DNA of 64,000 nt from Deinandra increscens subsp. villosa (lineage: Eukaryota > Streptophyta > Magnoliopsida > Asterales > Asteraceae). Made by a program: the position numbers and the translations under genes. The notes under the pieces are model-generated. The model saw only the letters and a program-made list of their open reading frames with translations, did no database searches and was not told the DNA's origin. This document shows, piece after piece, positions 1-10,604 of the stretch; the first letter of the stretch is position 1; each line of letters opens with the position of its first letter. Location of the stretch: assembly GCA_039602395.1 (NCBI GenBank), contig JBCNJP010000003.1:32447588-32511587 (forward strand). Reading direction: 5' to 3'.

Positions 1-787
1 CTTGATTCAAACTGACAGAACTTATAAATTACTATCTTTATATGTTATAAGTTTAGTTACTTTTTTTACCATCCTAATTTTTTTATTACCATCAGGTTTA
101 GTAGCATTTTCATTTTTAAATCTTCTTGTTAGGAATCAACTTCTCCAAAGTTATGGTATTTTAATTCAGCTGAATATGGTTATCTCGGAAGAATAAAATA
201 CCCGAATTAACTAGTTATCTCGGACGACTTAGATAGTCCTGAGTAACCAAGTTATCATGGATGCAACTTTACCTCGAAAAAACAGAAGTTAACTCAAGTG
301 AAGCAATTCTCTTGGTTACTCAAGTTATCTCGATAATGAGAGTTACCTTGGACAATTAACAAACGACTTGTCCTGACAAGATCATATCTGTTGTTAGAGT
401 TTCAACTTGTTCTGTTTCCCCCCATCCGAAGTCGTCGAAATGTTTCTTTAGATTACTTTATATTTCTTTGTAATTATTTAAGTACATTTATCTTACTTTT
501 GCGGTCATGATGATCATAGTAGAAATCGAGGGTAGTCCTTGATTTCTTAGGCACTATATTTAGTTTACTTGCATCGCTGTTTTGAAAAACACTTGACTAT
601 TAAGCAAGTAAACAATATAGTGCTGAATATTATTCATATCCGTGTGTTCACTTGTTTATTTACTTTTTGAGTCAATCATATTTTATAAGTGTATGAGTGA
701 AGATTAACTTATTTCAGCGGGTTAAGTCTTATGTTAAGTGAGTCTTGTTTAAGGTTGTTTTACTCGATAACCCCTTCGATCCTAAAA
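1..787 (+). repeat. Copia A 5' LTR, truncated by the window start
   Basis: This AT-rich stretch has no credible coding region and ends directly before a primer-binding-like site. The last bases (CCTAAAA) look like a mutated CA end. The true TG start lies outside the window, so length and age cannot be read. It is called an LTR from the primer site and the gag remains that follow. Confidence 0.6.
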
Positions 788-788
788 G

Positions 789-800
789 TGGTATTAGAGC
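789..800 (+). promoter_or_regulatory. Primer-binding site of copia A
   Basis: TGGTATTAGAGC differs by one base from TGGTATCAGAGC, the site complementary to the 3' end of plant initiator methionine tRNA used by most copia elements. It fixes the LTR/internal border of element A and its + orientation. Confidence 0.75.
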
Positions 801-900
801 TTTGGATCTTGCTTTGAAGGTTCACCTTCTTCAAAACCCACACTAAACACTCACTTTGTTTTACACTTACTATTTTACTCACATTTTAGACATCCAAAAA

Positions 901-1121
901 ATGGGTGAATCTTGAAATGGAAGAAGTAACAAACCGCCAATGTTCATGGCAGACAATTTCGTCACATGAAAATTATGGATGGAAGGATATCTTCGATATT
1001 CAACTATCGCATGTGGAAATCAGTCACTTAAAGACCTTTCATTCCCACAGCTAAAGGCCCCTCTAATGCCGATATTGAAATTGTTAAAAGTTATGATTTT
1101 TTTAAGTCGATCATAAAAACT
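901..1121 (+). pseudogene. Copia A gag, N-terminal remnant
   Basis: The sequence opens with an ATG about 110 bases after the primer site, the usual place for copia gag. Short readable pieces in shifting frames include a YRMWKS-like patch (about 999-1020) typical of the N-terminal third of copia Gag, but stops occur within a few codons. Reading is cut at 1121 by a TIR element and resumes at 2187. Gag would build the cytoplasmic virus-like particle; this copy cannot. Confidence 0.6.
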
Positions 1122-2186
1122 AGAGTAAATTACATAGAAGGTCCTTTATGTTTTACCTTGATTTCGAATTAGGTCCTTTAAGTAAAGTTGTTACACTCGA
1201 CATCCTTTATGTTTTCAACATGTTTCATAGAAGGTCCTTTATTACTAACGGTGTTAGAAACCATCATTAATTCAGGGGCACGTTAGTCATTTCATAATAT
1301 CTTTTAATAAAAACATTCATATCCAAAAACAATCTAGTATGTATTTATGTAAAATAGAAATACCCAACATGGAAGCAATTGTTCCTCCACCGCCGACTTC
1401 CTATGGCGACAAGGCTCAAATATCAGATTACACTGAGACGCCTACATCAACTTCTCCATTTCTTCAAGCCCTTAATCAAAAGTCAAAACTTACATATTCC
1501 TTTACTTCAATTATTCTTCTAATCTTCAATTAATTTTCCCCAACCAAGTAATTCAAACTTAGGGTTCTTATTAATGTTGTTTATGTTCTTGAGCATGTAT
1601 TCAACTACGATTTTAGTCCTGGGGATATGTATCAATTATTTTCCCCCAACCAAGTAATACAAGCTTAGGCTTCACTCTTCGGCTACAATGCCGTTTCTTC
1701 TTATCCACCGGCGGCAGAGAAAGCTGCGAGAGCGAGAAACCGTCACCATCCGTGTCGCCGCTCGGAGAGGAGGAGTTGTATATTTTTCAGCAAGGAGACT
1801 CTCTGTCGTAGATTATAGCGAAGACATGTGATTGGTCGTCTTCCTGCCACTACTGAAAGTAATCGAAGTTAGAGATCTCACCGGATTTGGAGCCGCCGGC
1901 GAAGACGGAGGAGATGTGAGATTTGAACGAGCACCGGAGGAGACGCTCTTCTCCTTGTGGGTTTTCTTTATATTAGATTTTTTTGGATATTAATGTTTTA
2001 TTAGAAGATCTTATTAAATGACTAAAGTGCCCTCTACTTAATGATGGTTTTTAACACTGTTAATGATAAAGGACCTTCTATGAACCGGGTTGAAAGCATA
2101 AAGGATGTCAGGTGTAACAACTCTACCTAAAGGACCTAATTCAAAATCAGGGTAAAACATAAAGGACCTTATATGTAATTTACTCT
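1122..2186. mobile_element. TIR DNA element (Mutator-like type?) inserted in copia A gag
   Basis: Both ends are long terminal inverted repeats starting AGAGTAAATTACAT; about 165-180 bases at 1122-1300 match the reverse complement of 2010-2186 with scattered differences. The element is flanked by AAAAACT at 1115-1121 and 2187-2193, and gag-like reading resumes across it. Long TIRs and GC-rich cargo fit a non-autonomous Mutator-like element, but that superfamily makes 9-bp target repeats and I see a clean 7, so the class stays open. No transposase is present. Confidence 0.8.
1339..1990. other. GC-rich gene-like cargo inside the TIR element
   Basis: Between the AT-rich inverted repeats the base composition changes sharply. 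A 64-codon open frame (1339-1533, +) begins in a Pro-rich stretch, and 1690-1960 is rich in CGCCGG and GAGGAG-type triplets typical of plant exons. Mutator-like elements often carry captured host gene fragments. I do not recognise the source gene and see no complete reading frame, so this is described as likely captured sequence only. Confidence 0.4.
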
Positions 2187-2531
2187 AAAAACTATGAAGG
2201 TGATCTTAAAGCTTTTTGGGCTTTGAAAGCAACACTACCTAATTCCATTTTAGTCGGGTTTATGGCTCACATAACTGCCTTTAATCTATAGAATGCCTTA
2301 AAGAAATGCATGAAGGTACAAATGAAGTCAGAGAGAATAAGAAGGACGTACTAAAGCAAAGGTATGTGAACTTTTCTCACAAGTAAAATAAAGACTATGT
2401 ATACAGTCAATATCAAGTAAAATAAAGACTATGAGAACTTTTCTCATAAGTAAAATAAAGACTATGCATTAACATTGTCGTTACCTGAAGTTTGGACTAT
2501 GTATACAGTCAATATCAAGTAAAATAAAGAC
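2187..2531 (+). pseudogene. Copia A gag, middle remnant with internal duplication
   Basis: Gag-like reading resumes after the TIR element for about 40 residues and then hits stops. Further on, a motif around AAGTAAAATAAAGACTATG occurs four times in 2380-2530, separated by 30-80 bases, so this piece has suffered local duplication. It is non-functional. Confidence 0.55.
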
Positions 2532-3534
2532 TTGAAAATACTGAAGATGGGACAATTGCATAGGATGTTGAGCGCTCATGAGATGGAGATCAATAAGAAG
2601 GCTAGCATCTCAAGTGCCAAGAAACAAAAAACCAACTCAGCTACACTGGTCACCTCTTCTGGTGGACCACCAGATCAGAAGGAGACTCTTACAGTAACCA
2701 ATCACCTATGGTTACTTATCCTGATTCACCAAGAGGTAACACTAAACCTATGATCCATCATTTTGTACATAACCTTACTCATATTGCAGAATATGGGATT
2801 CACAAGGGAAGACTTAGAGTGTATTGGTGCTGATGATTTGGTAGAGATGGGCATCATAACTCAACTATCCATGGTGTCAATGAGAGCTCAGAGGTTCTAC
2901 AAGAGAACCGGAAGAAAATACAATTCTGAAAAGAATGCACAAATTGGGCTAGAGAAATCCAATGTCAAGTGTTATAACTGTCATCTATTAGGTCACATTG
3001 CAAGGGAGTGCCCATAACCAATAAGAGATAGTAGAAGCTATGGGAATAATAGAAGTGCCAATGGTTACAAGAAACCACAAGCTTCAAAAGTAGGTTCTAC
3101 ACCACCTAAGCTAACCACAAGTTCTTCTCAAAGCAACAATGTTACAGCTGCTATTGCAAGTCCAACTGAGTGTATTGATTGGGAAGAAGTTATGCAAGAA
3201 TTCGTGCCTGTTAATCATGCTTTGATGGCTACGAAAAATTCTACTTCCACATCTTCTTCATCTGAGGTAAACTCCATTCCTTCTCAGGTGTTAGAACATA
3301 TATGCAGTAGGGCATACATAGAACAAGTCATTAGATATGGAGATCACAATCAAGATTTAATGAATAAAGTGAAAGAACTAAATGAAATCAAAGAGTATTT
3401 CAAGAAAGCTGAGGGTTCTTACAATAAAAAAATTGATGGGCTAAATGATGAGATTTTAAACTTAGAACATGAAAAATCCAATTTTGTCACTCAAATTGAT
3501 GATTTACTATCTAAACTTGCTGCTGCTAAGAAAG
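2532..3534 (+). pseudogene. Copia A gag, zinc knuckle and coiled-coil part
   Basis: This is the best-preserved part of element A. A CCHC zinc knuckle (CYNCHLLGHIAREC, 2970-3011), which binds RNA in the particle, is followed at once by a stop codon. Downstream, 3192-3534 stays open for 114 residues with a NHALMAT patch, a Ser-rich linker and a Glu/Lys/Leu-rich coiled coil, an arrangement typical of a large copia Gag type in Asteraceae. The frame is cut at 3534 by the 18-kb insertion and resumes at 21794. Confidence 0.8.
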
Positions 3535-3710
3535 TGTAACATCCCGATAATTACGTCTAGGTAATTACGTATCTTATATATATGATTTTATTATAAATAC
3601 ATGTTAGAAAATTATGATATATGAATGAACATGTGTTTAATTGGGAAAAATGATGAACAGATTAAAAAATAATGATACGTGAATAAATACGTCTCGTATA
3701 CCTGTGTTAA

Positions 3711-3749
<39 letters not shown>

Positions 3750-3823
3750 TAAAATAATCATTATGATTAAAATATTGATGGCTATATATTTCATAAGATA
3801 AAGATTAATAGATACATGCATAT
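3535..3823 (+). repeat. Left piece of the solo LTR
   Basis: AT-rich sequence beginning TGTAACATCCCG right after the GAAAG target repeat. It includes a (TA)n run at 3712-3746 and stops at TAT, where a CACTA terminus begins. No coding content. Confidence 0.65.
3712..3746. repeat. (TA)n microsatellite
   Basis: An uninterrupted alternating TA run of about 35 bases inside the solo LTR. Confidence 0.95.
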
Positions 3824-4951
3824 CACTACTAGAAACAGCCCCTTCCTTAACGCTTGAACGATAATGCGCGGGTGTTAATGACGCGCAAAAATACGTGTCA
3901 TAAAAAAACTGTCACGAATGGAAAAATACTAAGGCTAGACGACGCGTGTTTTTGCGCGTCATAAAATTTCTGTCATAAATGAACATAGAGTACACTTAAA
4001 TTTGCGCGTCATCTATAAACTGTCGTCTTCTTTTTTTTGTTTCCTGCTGTTTTTCCCCAAAATTTTCATTCCCGACTTTTCTATGTTTTTGCTCTTCCTC
4101 AAAATTCAATTCCCGCTTCTATCTCTTAGCTCCCTCTCCACAAGCCCTAATCCACATTCTCAAGCTTCCGATTCCCATCATCTCCACAAGCAAAATCCAT
4201 TCCTGCTTCTAATATCCTTGCTGCTCCCGCTTCTTCACTTCAATTTCCAAGCTCTAATATCCTTGCTCCTTCCCCCGGTCGGCATTCATATGAATGACAA
4301 AAACCCTAGATTTAAGCCAATTTTGACTCCTGCTCGGTTTTGTTCAGTCGATTTCTCCTACCCCGTTGATGGGCCCACCCATTGATTCAACAAATTTATG
4401 TTGCCGCGTCATCGCTTGACAACCCAGATGTGGCGATTTCGATGATCGGTATCCGATTGAAGATGTGTGCAAAGTATTCCCACCTTCTTCATCAGATGTC
4501 GGGTATGATTTTGAAATTTCAAGCAGTTGTACTAAGTGAAGATACAATTCCTTTTTCTTTTTACCAATTTTATGATTTGAAGCTGGCTAACGGTTGTAAA
4601 AGAAACCTTTATTGTCCAACTAATACCTGAAAACTTAACCTGTTAAAACGCAGATGCATCATGCAGAAATCAGCTGGATTATTAGATCGATTCAACCGTA
4701 AGTAACATCTACTGTACTATTTAATATACAAAAATCCTCTAAAATTATCTGTTGTTCTTTAGCTGGAATTAGTTTCTTTGTAATGTGAAACAAGAATTGT
4801 GTACTTTTTTGTTTCTTTGATAGCCATGCCATCTGCTGAATTGCTTGTAGCAGCAGGTAAGTTAACTAAAGAAGAGGCTGAGTTAATGGATGGTTAAGAT
4901 TAAGCAACGTTTACCTCTTGTAGATGGAAAGGGTGTTGCTGATAAAAGTTT
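3824..4951 (+). mobile_element. CACTA (En/Spm) element, left end fragment
   Basis: The fragment begins CACTACTAGAAA, the canonical CACTA terminus, preceded by TAT, a plausible 3-bp target repeat. Over 3850-4025 a subterminal motif of the type GACGCGCAAAAATACGTGTC recurs in variants (about 3880, 3940 and 4003), as expected for transposase-binding repeats. The matching right end (CTAGTAGTG) is not found anywhere in the window: the element is cut by LTR1 of T1 at 4952. No transposase is visible in what remains. Confidence 0.8.
4020..4950 (+). pseudogene. Gene-like cargo in the CACTA fragment, unidentified
   Basis: After the subterminal repeats comes a pyrimidine-rich stretch like a plant 5' UTR, an open frame of 127 codons (4002-4385) and another of 82 (4382-4630). 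Around 4690-4855 there are plausible splice borders: GTAAGTAACATC after an exon-like stretch, and TTTGATAG before a 24-residue open stretch that ends in a stop (about 4895). This could be CACTA's own 5' region or a captured gene fragment. I do not recognise the protein. Confidence 0.35.
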
Positions 4952-5479
4952 TGTAAGGGAATAATTTGTGGCTTGTGTATTAAATTAGCCATTGGCGGAC
5001 TATTTTGAAGGCCTATGTGTTAGAATAGGTGAAAATTAATTGGGTAATTGTTATATTGGGTCATTGGGCAATTTTAGATGTGTTTGGGCTTAATTAGAAA
5101 GTGTTTAGATCGAGTTTAGTGGGCCTATAGGTGCAAATACGGGAATTAGAGGGGATTTATGGTTTTTAGGGTGACTTGTTCTCTAAGATGGAGAATCCCT
5201 ATAAAAAGAAAACCCTCCCCACATTTTAGGGGTTGATCATGAGTGTAGCTGCAAGGTGTATTTTGAAAACCTCCATAGGGTTTTCGATTTCTGGTCTGGT
5301 GGTGCAACCGGTTTTCAATAGTAAAGCTTTCATTCTTCAATCGGTTTGTGTTTACTATATTGGTATTCATCGTTATTCAATTTATTTCTTATTGCTTTAT
5401 TGAATCACCAATCAAACCGGATTCCGCACGGTTTTGGTTGGATTAGATATTGCGTGAGGACTATTTTTTTATCCTTACA
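4952..5479 (+). repeat. LTR1 of gag-only copia pair (T1 5' LTR)
   Basis: Runs from TGTAAGGGAATAAT to ATCCTTACA, an inverted terminal pair, and is followed by a primer site. LTR2 (9844-10351) and LTR3 (15121-15629) are the same family, sharing the phrase GGCGGACTATTTTGAAGGCC and the ATTCCGCACGGT region. A TATA-like TATAAAAAG lies near 5201. No perfect target repeat is seen between the base pairs before LTR1 and after LTR3. Confidence 0.9.
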
Positions 5480-5481
5480 AT

Positions 5482-5493
5482 TGGTATCAGAGC
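5482..5493 (+). promoter_or_regulatory. Primer-binding site of T1
   Basis: TGGTATCAGAGC, perfect for initiator methionine tRNA, two bases after LTR1. Confidence 0.9.
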
Positions 5494-5654
5494 CAAGAAA
5501 CGCAAGTTTCGTGGCTCTCGCGATATCATATTCAAGCTTTTGGGACTTATGGTTTGAGTTTTCCTTGTGATTTTCAGTTATTAGCGCAAAACAGGAGGTC
5601 CGTGTGAGTTTTTGTGTAGGTTACGAGTGTTGCAGAAGCTAGAAGCCCGTTTTC

Positions 5655-6145
5655 TATAAGCTATTCGATCGAAATCTGTGGCTTTGACCCTCTTTTGATC
5701 GAAATACATAGCTTTTCGATCCGAATTGTCACTTTTCGATCGACTTTTCGATCGAAGGGTACTTTTCGATCACCCCCTTTTCGATCAGTGTCCGTGGCTT
5801 TGACCCGTTCCGACCTGATCGAAAAGTGTACTTTTCGATCAGTCTATACTTTTCGATCGAGCCAAAACTCTGCCCGATAGAAAAGCCGACTTTTCGATCA
5901 AGTGACCCCTTTTTCGATCAAGCTTTTCGATCCAAACCCTGTCCGATCGAAAACCCCTTTTTCGATCACATCCGATCCACTTATCGATCCGACCGAAAAC
6001 CCTCTCCGATCCAGCTTTTCGACCCAACCTTTCGATCGAAAACCGTTATTTCCATCGAAAACCCCTGTTTCGATCGAAAACCCTTGTTTCGATCGAAAAC
6101 CCCTTTTCGATCGATTCCTACTTTTCGATCCAAAACCCTTTTGCA
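5655..6145 (+). repeat. TTTTCGATC swarm in the T1 leader
   Basis: About 20 copies of a CGATC core, mostly as TTTTCGATC followed by G, C or A, occur in about 490 bases at irregular spacing of roughly 10-40. Many extend to the self-complementary TCGATCGA. Open frames here on both strands (Phe/Arg/Ser/Asp-rich) come from the repeat and are not believed. The block lies between the primer site and gag, where packaging and dimerisation signals sit in retroelements; no role is known. Confidence 0.85.
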
Positions 6146-6399
6146 GCAAAAACACTGTTTCACTAAATCAGGCGTAACTTGGGCCTCGTTTGGAGTTAGA
6201 TGCTCTAATACTAGCCCAAACGACCGTCTCGACGAGCCCCACAATAACCTCGGCCTAACAACCAAGGGAGCTCGTTTGGACCCTCAAATTCCACTCCGAA
6301 GGCCTCCGTTTTTCAGTTTGAAGTTTTTTACACTATTCTTTAAATAGTGATTTTGCCGTTTTTACAAGATTTTCTCTTGAAGTACATTCAAAGAAAATC

Positions 6400-7130
6400 A
6401 TGGAACCCATTCTACCTGGTACCACTAAATCTACCAACAACAATGAGATATGTTGTAATCCCAAGTGTGTGGCTAAAGAATGGAAACGTAAGTTCACAAA
6501 TGAAGCAGTAAATCATGCACCCACTGCTAGAGACCTTAGGGAGTATAAAGATAAGACCAGAATATTTAGAGAGAAATTGGAAGCTATTAAGATAGATGTT
6601 AATAATATTAAACTTATGTGAGTGATAAAAGCATATATCTTAAGCTTGCTAGTGCTAAGGTAGAAGAGCTAACCAAAGAAGTTATAGAACTAAGAACCAA
6701 ACTTGACACCTCCCAATCTGCCCTTGAAAGATATCAAGTTATACAAAAGAAAATGATGGACTCTCACCATGCTTTATTTAAATCAGAAGAGAGACTCGAG
6801 CAGGTAAAAGAAAAATCTGGCCTCAGGGATGGAAATTTTCCTCCCTCATTACAACATCAATACATCAAACTGCCCCAAACTGCAGATGAATTATTGAAGG
6901 AGTCCCTGAATGAAGCAACCATGGTATATGGGCCTCAGCCTATGACCGTAGCTGAAAAGTCTATCAAGGAAGATACTCACACAAACTGTGTGAATAACAC
7001 AATTGGGAGTGAAAGCCCAAGCTCAATGACAACAAATAAAGAAGAAAAGGCTGCTGAGAAGAAGCTGAAACAGTATCAAAAAATCGATACTATGTACTTC
7101 AAGGTTTTGGATGAAGCGCATCGGGAGTAG
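6400..7130 (+). pseudogene. T1 Gag, coiled-coil half (frameshifted)
   Basis: The reading begins MEPILPGTT and carries a CCNPKC patch, then long Glu/Lys/Leu-rich heptads over about 230 residues. Two frames overlap by four bases at 6618-6621, a frameshift within the coiled coil. The same protein type occurs in T2 at 11225-11981 and, as CSNPSC plus coiled coil, in element D near 63690. It would be a structural Gag part; no enzyme domain is present. There is a stop at 7128-7130, and reading continues at 7159. Confidence 0.7.
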
Positions 7131-7158
7131 GTGATCATGACCCGAGGGGAAGATATTT

Positions 7159-8094
7159 ATGTCATCTGGGTCTATGTTTGACCAAGAACCAGATGCTGGC
7201 TATGAAATACCATCCTTCTCCTCCAAATTCGAAGGAATAGGGACATCCACTAATGCTTCTACAAGTAGAGTCTATCATGGGAGGCCAAAGATCACCATCC
7301 AGTCTCCAAGTGTGAAACCAACAGCTGCAGTGAAGAATGAAAAGCAGAAGAGAGTGGCCGTGTTTCATGTTTCTTCAGTAGGCTCATGCAGTTGCAGTTG
7401 TAGAAATGCTGCATCGACATCAAAGAATACATGGAGCACAAGAACTGAAAAGATAGATTTAACTCAAGCTTCGAGGAACCAGTCCACAGTCAACCCTGGA
7501 TCTGCAAACAGGTCAAAGATGCAGACACAAGCAAATGGTGCTCCACCTCAGCAACTAAAGACCAACAGTTACATGTTTGACTTCTATCTAAAGAAGCAGA
7601 CTTGTTTTAAATGTGGCAATCTTGGTCACATTGCCCGAAATCGTCTCTATCGCCCCTATGAACCATATTATCCGCAAAGTCAAAGTCTTTCATCTCATGA
7701 ATCAGTTAAGTCTAAGCCAATGAAGGTGCAACCACCTAAGGCAATGAAGATCGTTTATCCTAAGATAAAACCCTCTGATCAACATTGGGGCGCTGCCAAA
7801 GAGCATAGAAAATTTTCAAATCAAAAATATGTTTTTCCAAATTTTAAAAATTTTCATAAAAAGTTGAAGAAACCGATTTCAAAACAACACAATGTTGAAA
7901 AACCTAAAGTTACCCCTCTAAAGGTAACTAAAACTATTTTGAAAAGGAAACCTGAAATGAAAAAGGTTGAAAAACCTAAAGCCACTACTCCAAAAGTGAC
8001 TAAAATAACTCATAAATCACCTCAAATTTGGAAACCTAAATCAATGGCAGCCACAAATCCAATCCCTGATTTTACAAAGGGCATGTGTGCATAA
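7159..8094 (+). CDS. T1 Gag, zinc-knuckle half (311 aa open frame)
   Basis: A Ser/Thr-rich N-terminal part leads to a zinc knuckle at 7603-7644 in which three ligands are kept (CFKCGNLGHIARN) but the last Cys is Arg, so metal binding is probably lost. The C-terminal third is very basic, with repeats of the kind EKPKVTPLKVTK at about residues 245-295, an RNA-binding tail. The frame ends just before the protease remnant. It is the longest intact frame in T1 but is likely part of a dead polyprotein. Confidence 0.6.
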   Translation: MSSGSMFDQEPDAGYEIPSFSSKFEGIGTSTNASTSRVYHGRPKITIQSPSVKPTAAVKNEKQKRVAVFHVSSVGSCSCSCRNAASTSKNTWSTRTEKIDLTQASRNQSTVNPGSANRSKMQTQANGAPPQQLKTNSYMFDFYLKKQTCFKCGNLGHIARNRLYRPYEPYYPQSQSLSSHESVKSKPMKVQPPKAMKIVYPKIKPSDQHWGAAKEHRKFSNQKYVFPNFKNFHKKLKKPISKQHNVEKPKVTPLKVTKTILKRKPEMKKVEKPKATTPKVTKITHKSPQIWKPKSMAATNPIPDFTKGMCA

Positions 8095-8219
8095 AAGAAG
8101 TAACTTTCATTGATTCATCAGGTATACCCAGAACAACAATGGCTTGGGTACTAATGGCTAACTAATCTCTCACTATGTGCAGGAACAGTCAAGGAGGACT
8201 TTCATTAACCTTTGTTTGT

Positions 8220-8345
8220 TTGTGATAGTGATTGTTCCAGGCACATGATAGAAGGCATCTCTCCATTACATGACATGCAAATTCTCAATAGTAGGGATGT
8301 TCTTCTGGTGAGAGGTAACTCTAACAAATCAACAAGGTATTGTCC
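8220..8345 (+). pseudogene. T1 protease remnant
   Basis: A short reading with SDCSRHM matches the copia aspartic protease core, where the active-site triad is normally D-S/T-G; here the third position is Asp (DSD), which would abolish activity. Past it the polyprotein is lost: no integrase, RT or RNase H follows in T1. Confidence 0.6.
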
Positions 8346-8349
8346 TGAT

Positions 8350-9560
8350 TGGTAGTTCTTGATCAAATTGCATGTGATATGTCATTGCTTGCAACAAAAA
8401 CCCAGTTCTAGAAAATTTTCAAATGATAATCTTTGAAGGTTAACTTGGCCATTTTTAGTAAATATTTAGTAATATGTTAGTGTGTTCATAAAAAAATTAA
8501 AATAAAAAATATTTTAAAATATAAAAATAAATAAAAATTTTAAAAAATAAAAATAAATAAAAACTTTAAAACATAAAAATAAATATTTTTTTTAAAAAAA
8601 ATTAACAAAAAAAAGGGAAAGGAGTGTGTTGTTTTTAAAAATCAGAAAGCAAGGGGAAGAATAGAAAAGATGAAATAGTTGACCCCTCAAAAAATTGTGC
8701 TTTTTAATTTTTAGTCCTTTGTTTATGTGTTTGAGAAGGTGGGAAGTGAAATAAATTTCTGTTTTGAAGATGACTGACACGTGTAAGGTGGATGTGAAAA
8801 GCAGTGATTCATGGTTGATATGCTGGTAGGCTCTGCTGTCAATCAATCAAATGGTATGTGTTTTGTCACAATAGTTGAAGATAAAGTATGATGCTTGATA
8901 GGGAACACACACTTAGGTTAGTACAACCTCTATTTGACTGTGTACCAGGGATCCTGAGACACACGCTCGATTCTGAGTTCTTTGATGTCATGCTCAAACA
9001 TCCCATCCCCTCTGCTTTGCGTGAGCAGTGACCTAGGGATGTTATACGTGAGTCAGGCCTCCTCTGTTCTACGATGGCAGAGACCTGGAGCCTCCCTGAT
9101 CCACGTACACCTAAAGATCACATTGTACATTATGATAAAACCCAAAAGATGCCAATGTGCACAACCATAAGAGACCCTCAAGATTCCAAAACCCTCAGCC
9201 ATTGTCACTGATGAGAGCATTACCAAAAATGTTTCAAAAATTCAGTTGACGTTGTATATTATTCCAAAAAATCTCCGTGATCTATTCTTTTTTTCTCAAC
9301 CTAGTCTGGAGCATGATGTTAGGCTTAAGGAAAGGTGTCGTGAAAAATGTTGTAGGGAAACCAAGTATACTTGATAGAATGTATAAATTATACCTAGGAC
9401 TTATGTGTGTAACCTGGATAGATGATTTATAAAGAATAAACCTTAAAAGATAATTTAAGTGACAAACTGCCAAAGTAAGAGAAAGTGGCAAGAGTTTAAG
9501 TTGGACCAGAATACCGACAATCACCTAAACACGTGAAGTAACAGAAGCTGAAAAGGGTTT
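8350..9560 (+). repeat. T1 internal segment shared with T2, not gag-pol
   Basis: An A/T-rich run (8455-8625) leads into a segment collinear with T2 13035-14190, including GTGAGTCAGGCCTCCTCTG and CCACGTACACCTAAAGATCA. I cannot read a protein through it. Its place, where pol should be, and its conservation between two diverged copies suggest it belongs to this non-autonomous family. Confidence 0.7.
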
Positions 9561-9843
9561 AGCTATGAGAGGCTAACTCTCTTTATGTCATCTAAGACAA
9601 TGTGATCTATTTATTTGTTTTACCTATGATATGACATTGACTATATTTTACATAATGATTTTAGTATAATGATTATGATTCCTTTTGCATGTTAAAGGTG
9701 TGTTGTTGAATGATGTGTTTAATCCTTTCCTAGTAGTACTTGGTTTGGTTGGTAGGATAGACGTATTCCGCTTATTGAATTGATGTTATTTCTTAGTTGG
9801 TAATCTAGCGATATCAATATGTGTTTAGGAACTCTAGCGAGCC
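9561..9843 (+). other. T1 3' internal end, unlike T2
   Basis: Sequence collinear with T2 stops near 9560. This stretch has no coding signal and, unlike T2, no purine tract before the LTR, which suggests T1's 3' end was exchanged or eroded. Confidence 0.5.
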
Positions 9844-10351
9844 TAGATAGGAATAATTTATGGCTTGTGCATTAAATAATTCATTGGCGGACTATTTTGA
9901 AGGCCTATGCATTAAAATATGTGAAAAATAGTTGGGTTATTGTTATATTAGGTCATTGGGCTATTTTAGATGTGTTTGGGCTCATTTTAAAGGTGTTTTG
10001 GGATGTTTAGTGGGCCTTTAGAGTCAAAAACAAGAATTTTGATGGTTTAGGGTTTAGGAGGATGGCTTGTTGACCAAGCATATCTTCTCCTATATATAGA
10101 ACCCTTATCACAATAGATTAGGTGGTTGATAGTGAGTATTCAAAACCCAAAGCTAAGGGTGTACGGTTTGGTGTTTTTTGTGCAACCAAGTGATTGTGAT
10201 TAATCAAGTATTCATCTTCTTAATCGGTTTGTGATCTTATTTTTAATCGTTATTCGTTTATTATTTATTGTTTTTGAATCATTAGTAATACCGGAATCCG
10301 CACAGTGTTATTAGGTTTTGATATCGCGTGAGGGTGGATTCAATCCTTACA
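9844..10351 (+). repeat. LTR2, central LTR shared by T1 and T2
   Basis: Same family as LTR1 and LTR3. The start is degraded (TAGATAGGAATAA in place of TGTAAGGGAATAA) while the end AATCCTTACA is intact and followed by a primer site. It acts as 3' border of T1 and 5' LTR of T2. Confidence 0.85.
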
Positions 10352-10353
10352 AT

Positions 10354-10365
10354 TGGTATCAGAGC
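10354..10365 (+). promoter_or_regulatory. Primer-binding site of T2
   Basis: TGGTATCAGAGC, perfect match, two bases after LTR2. Confidence 0.9.
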
Positions 10366-10604
10366 CAAGAAACTTCGTTTCGAGGCTCTCACGATATCGA
10401 ATTCAAGCTTTATTGAACTAACGATTTGAGGTTTTGTGTGTTTTATGTTCATCATTGCTGAAAAAGGAAGATTCTATGCGATTTTTGCAGGTTTCACGCA
10501 AGTCAGAAGAAGCAGTGTCTGTGTTCTAAAGATTTTCGGTTGAAACTGTGCCCTTGTCCCGTGTTTCAATTGAATTTTACAGCTTTTTGATTCATCTTGG
10601 TACT

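Noticed and set aside
5482..5493. TGGTATCAGAGC stretches as possible tRNA gene pieces
   Set aside because: They are 11-12 bases long, always directly after an LTR end, and are primer-binding sites; no cloverleaf surrounds them.
5826..6347. Phe/Arg/Ser/Asp-rich frame of 173 codons and overlapping minus-strand frames
   Set aside because: Produced by the TTTTCGATC motif swarm, which keeps several frames open on both strands at once.
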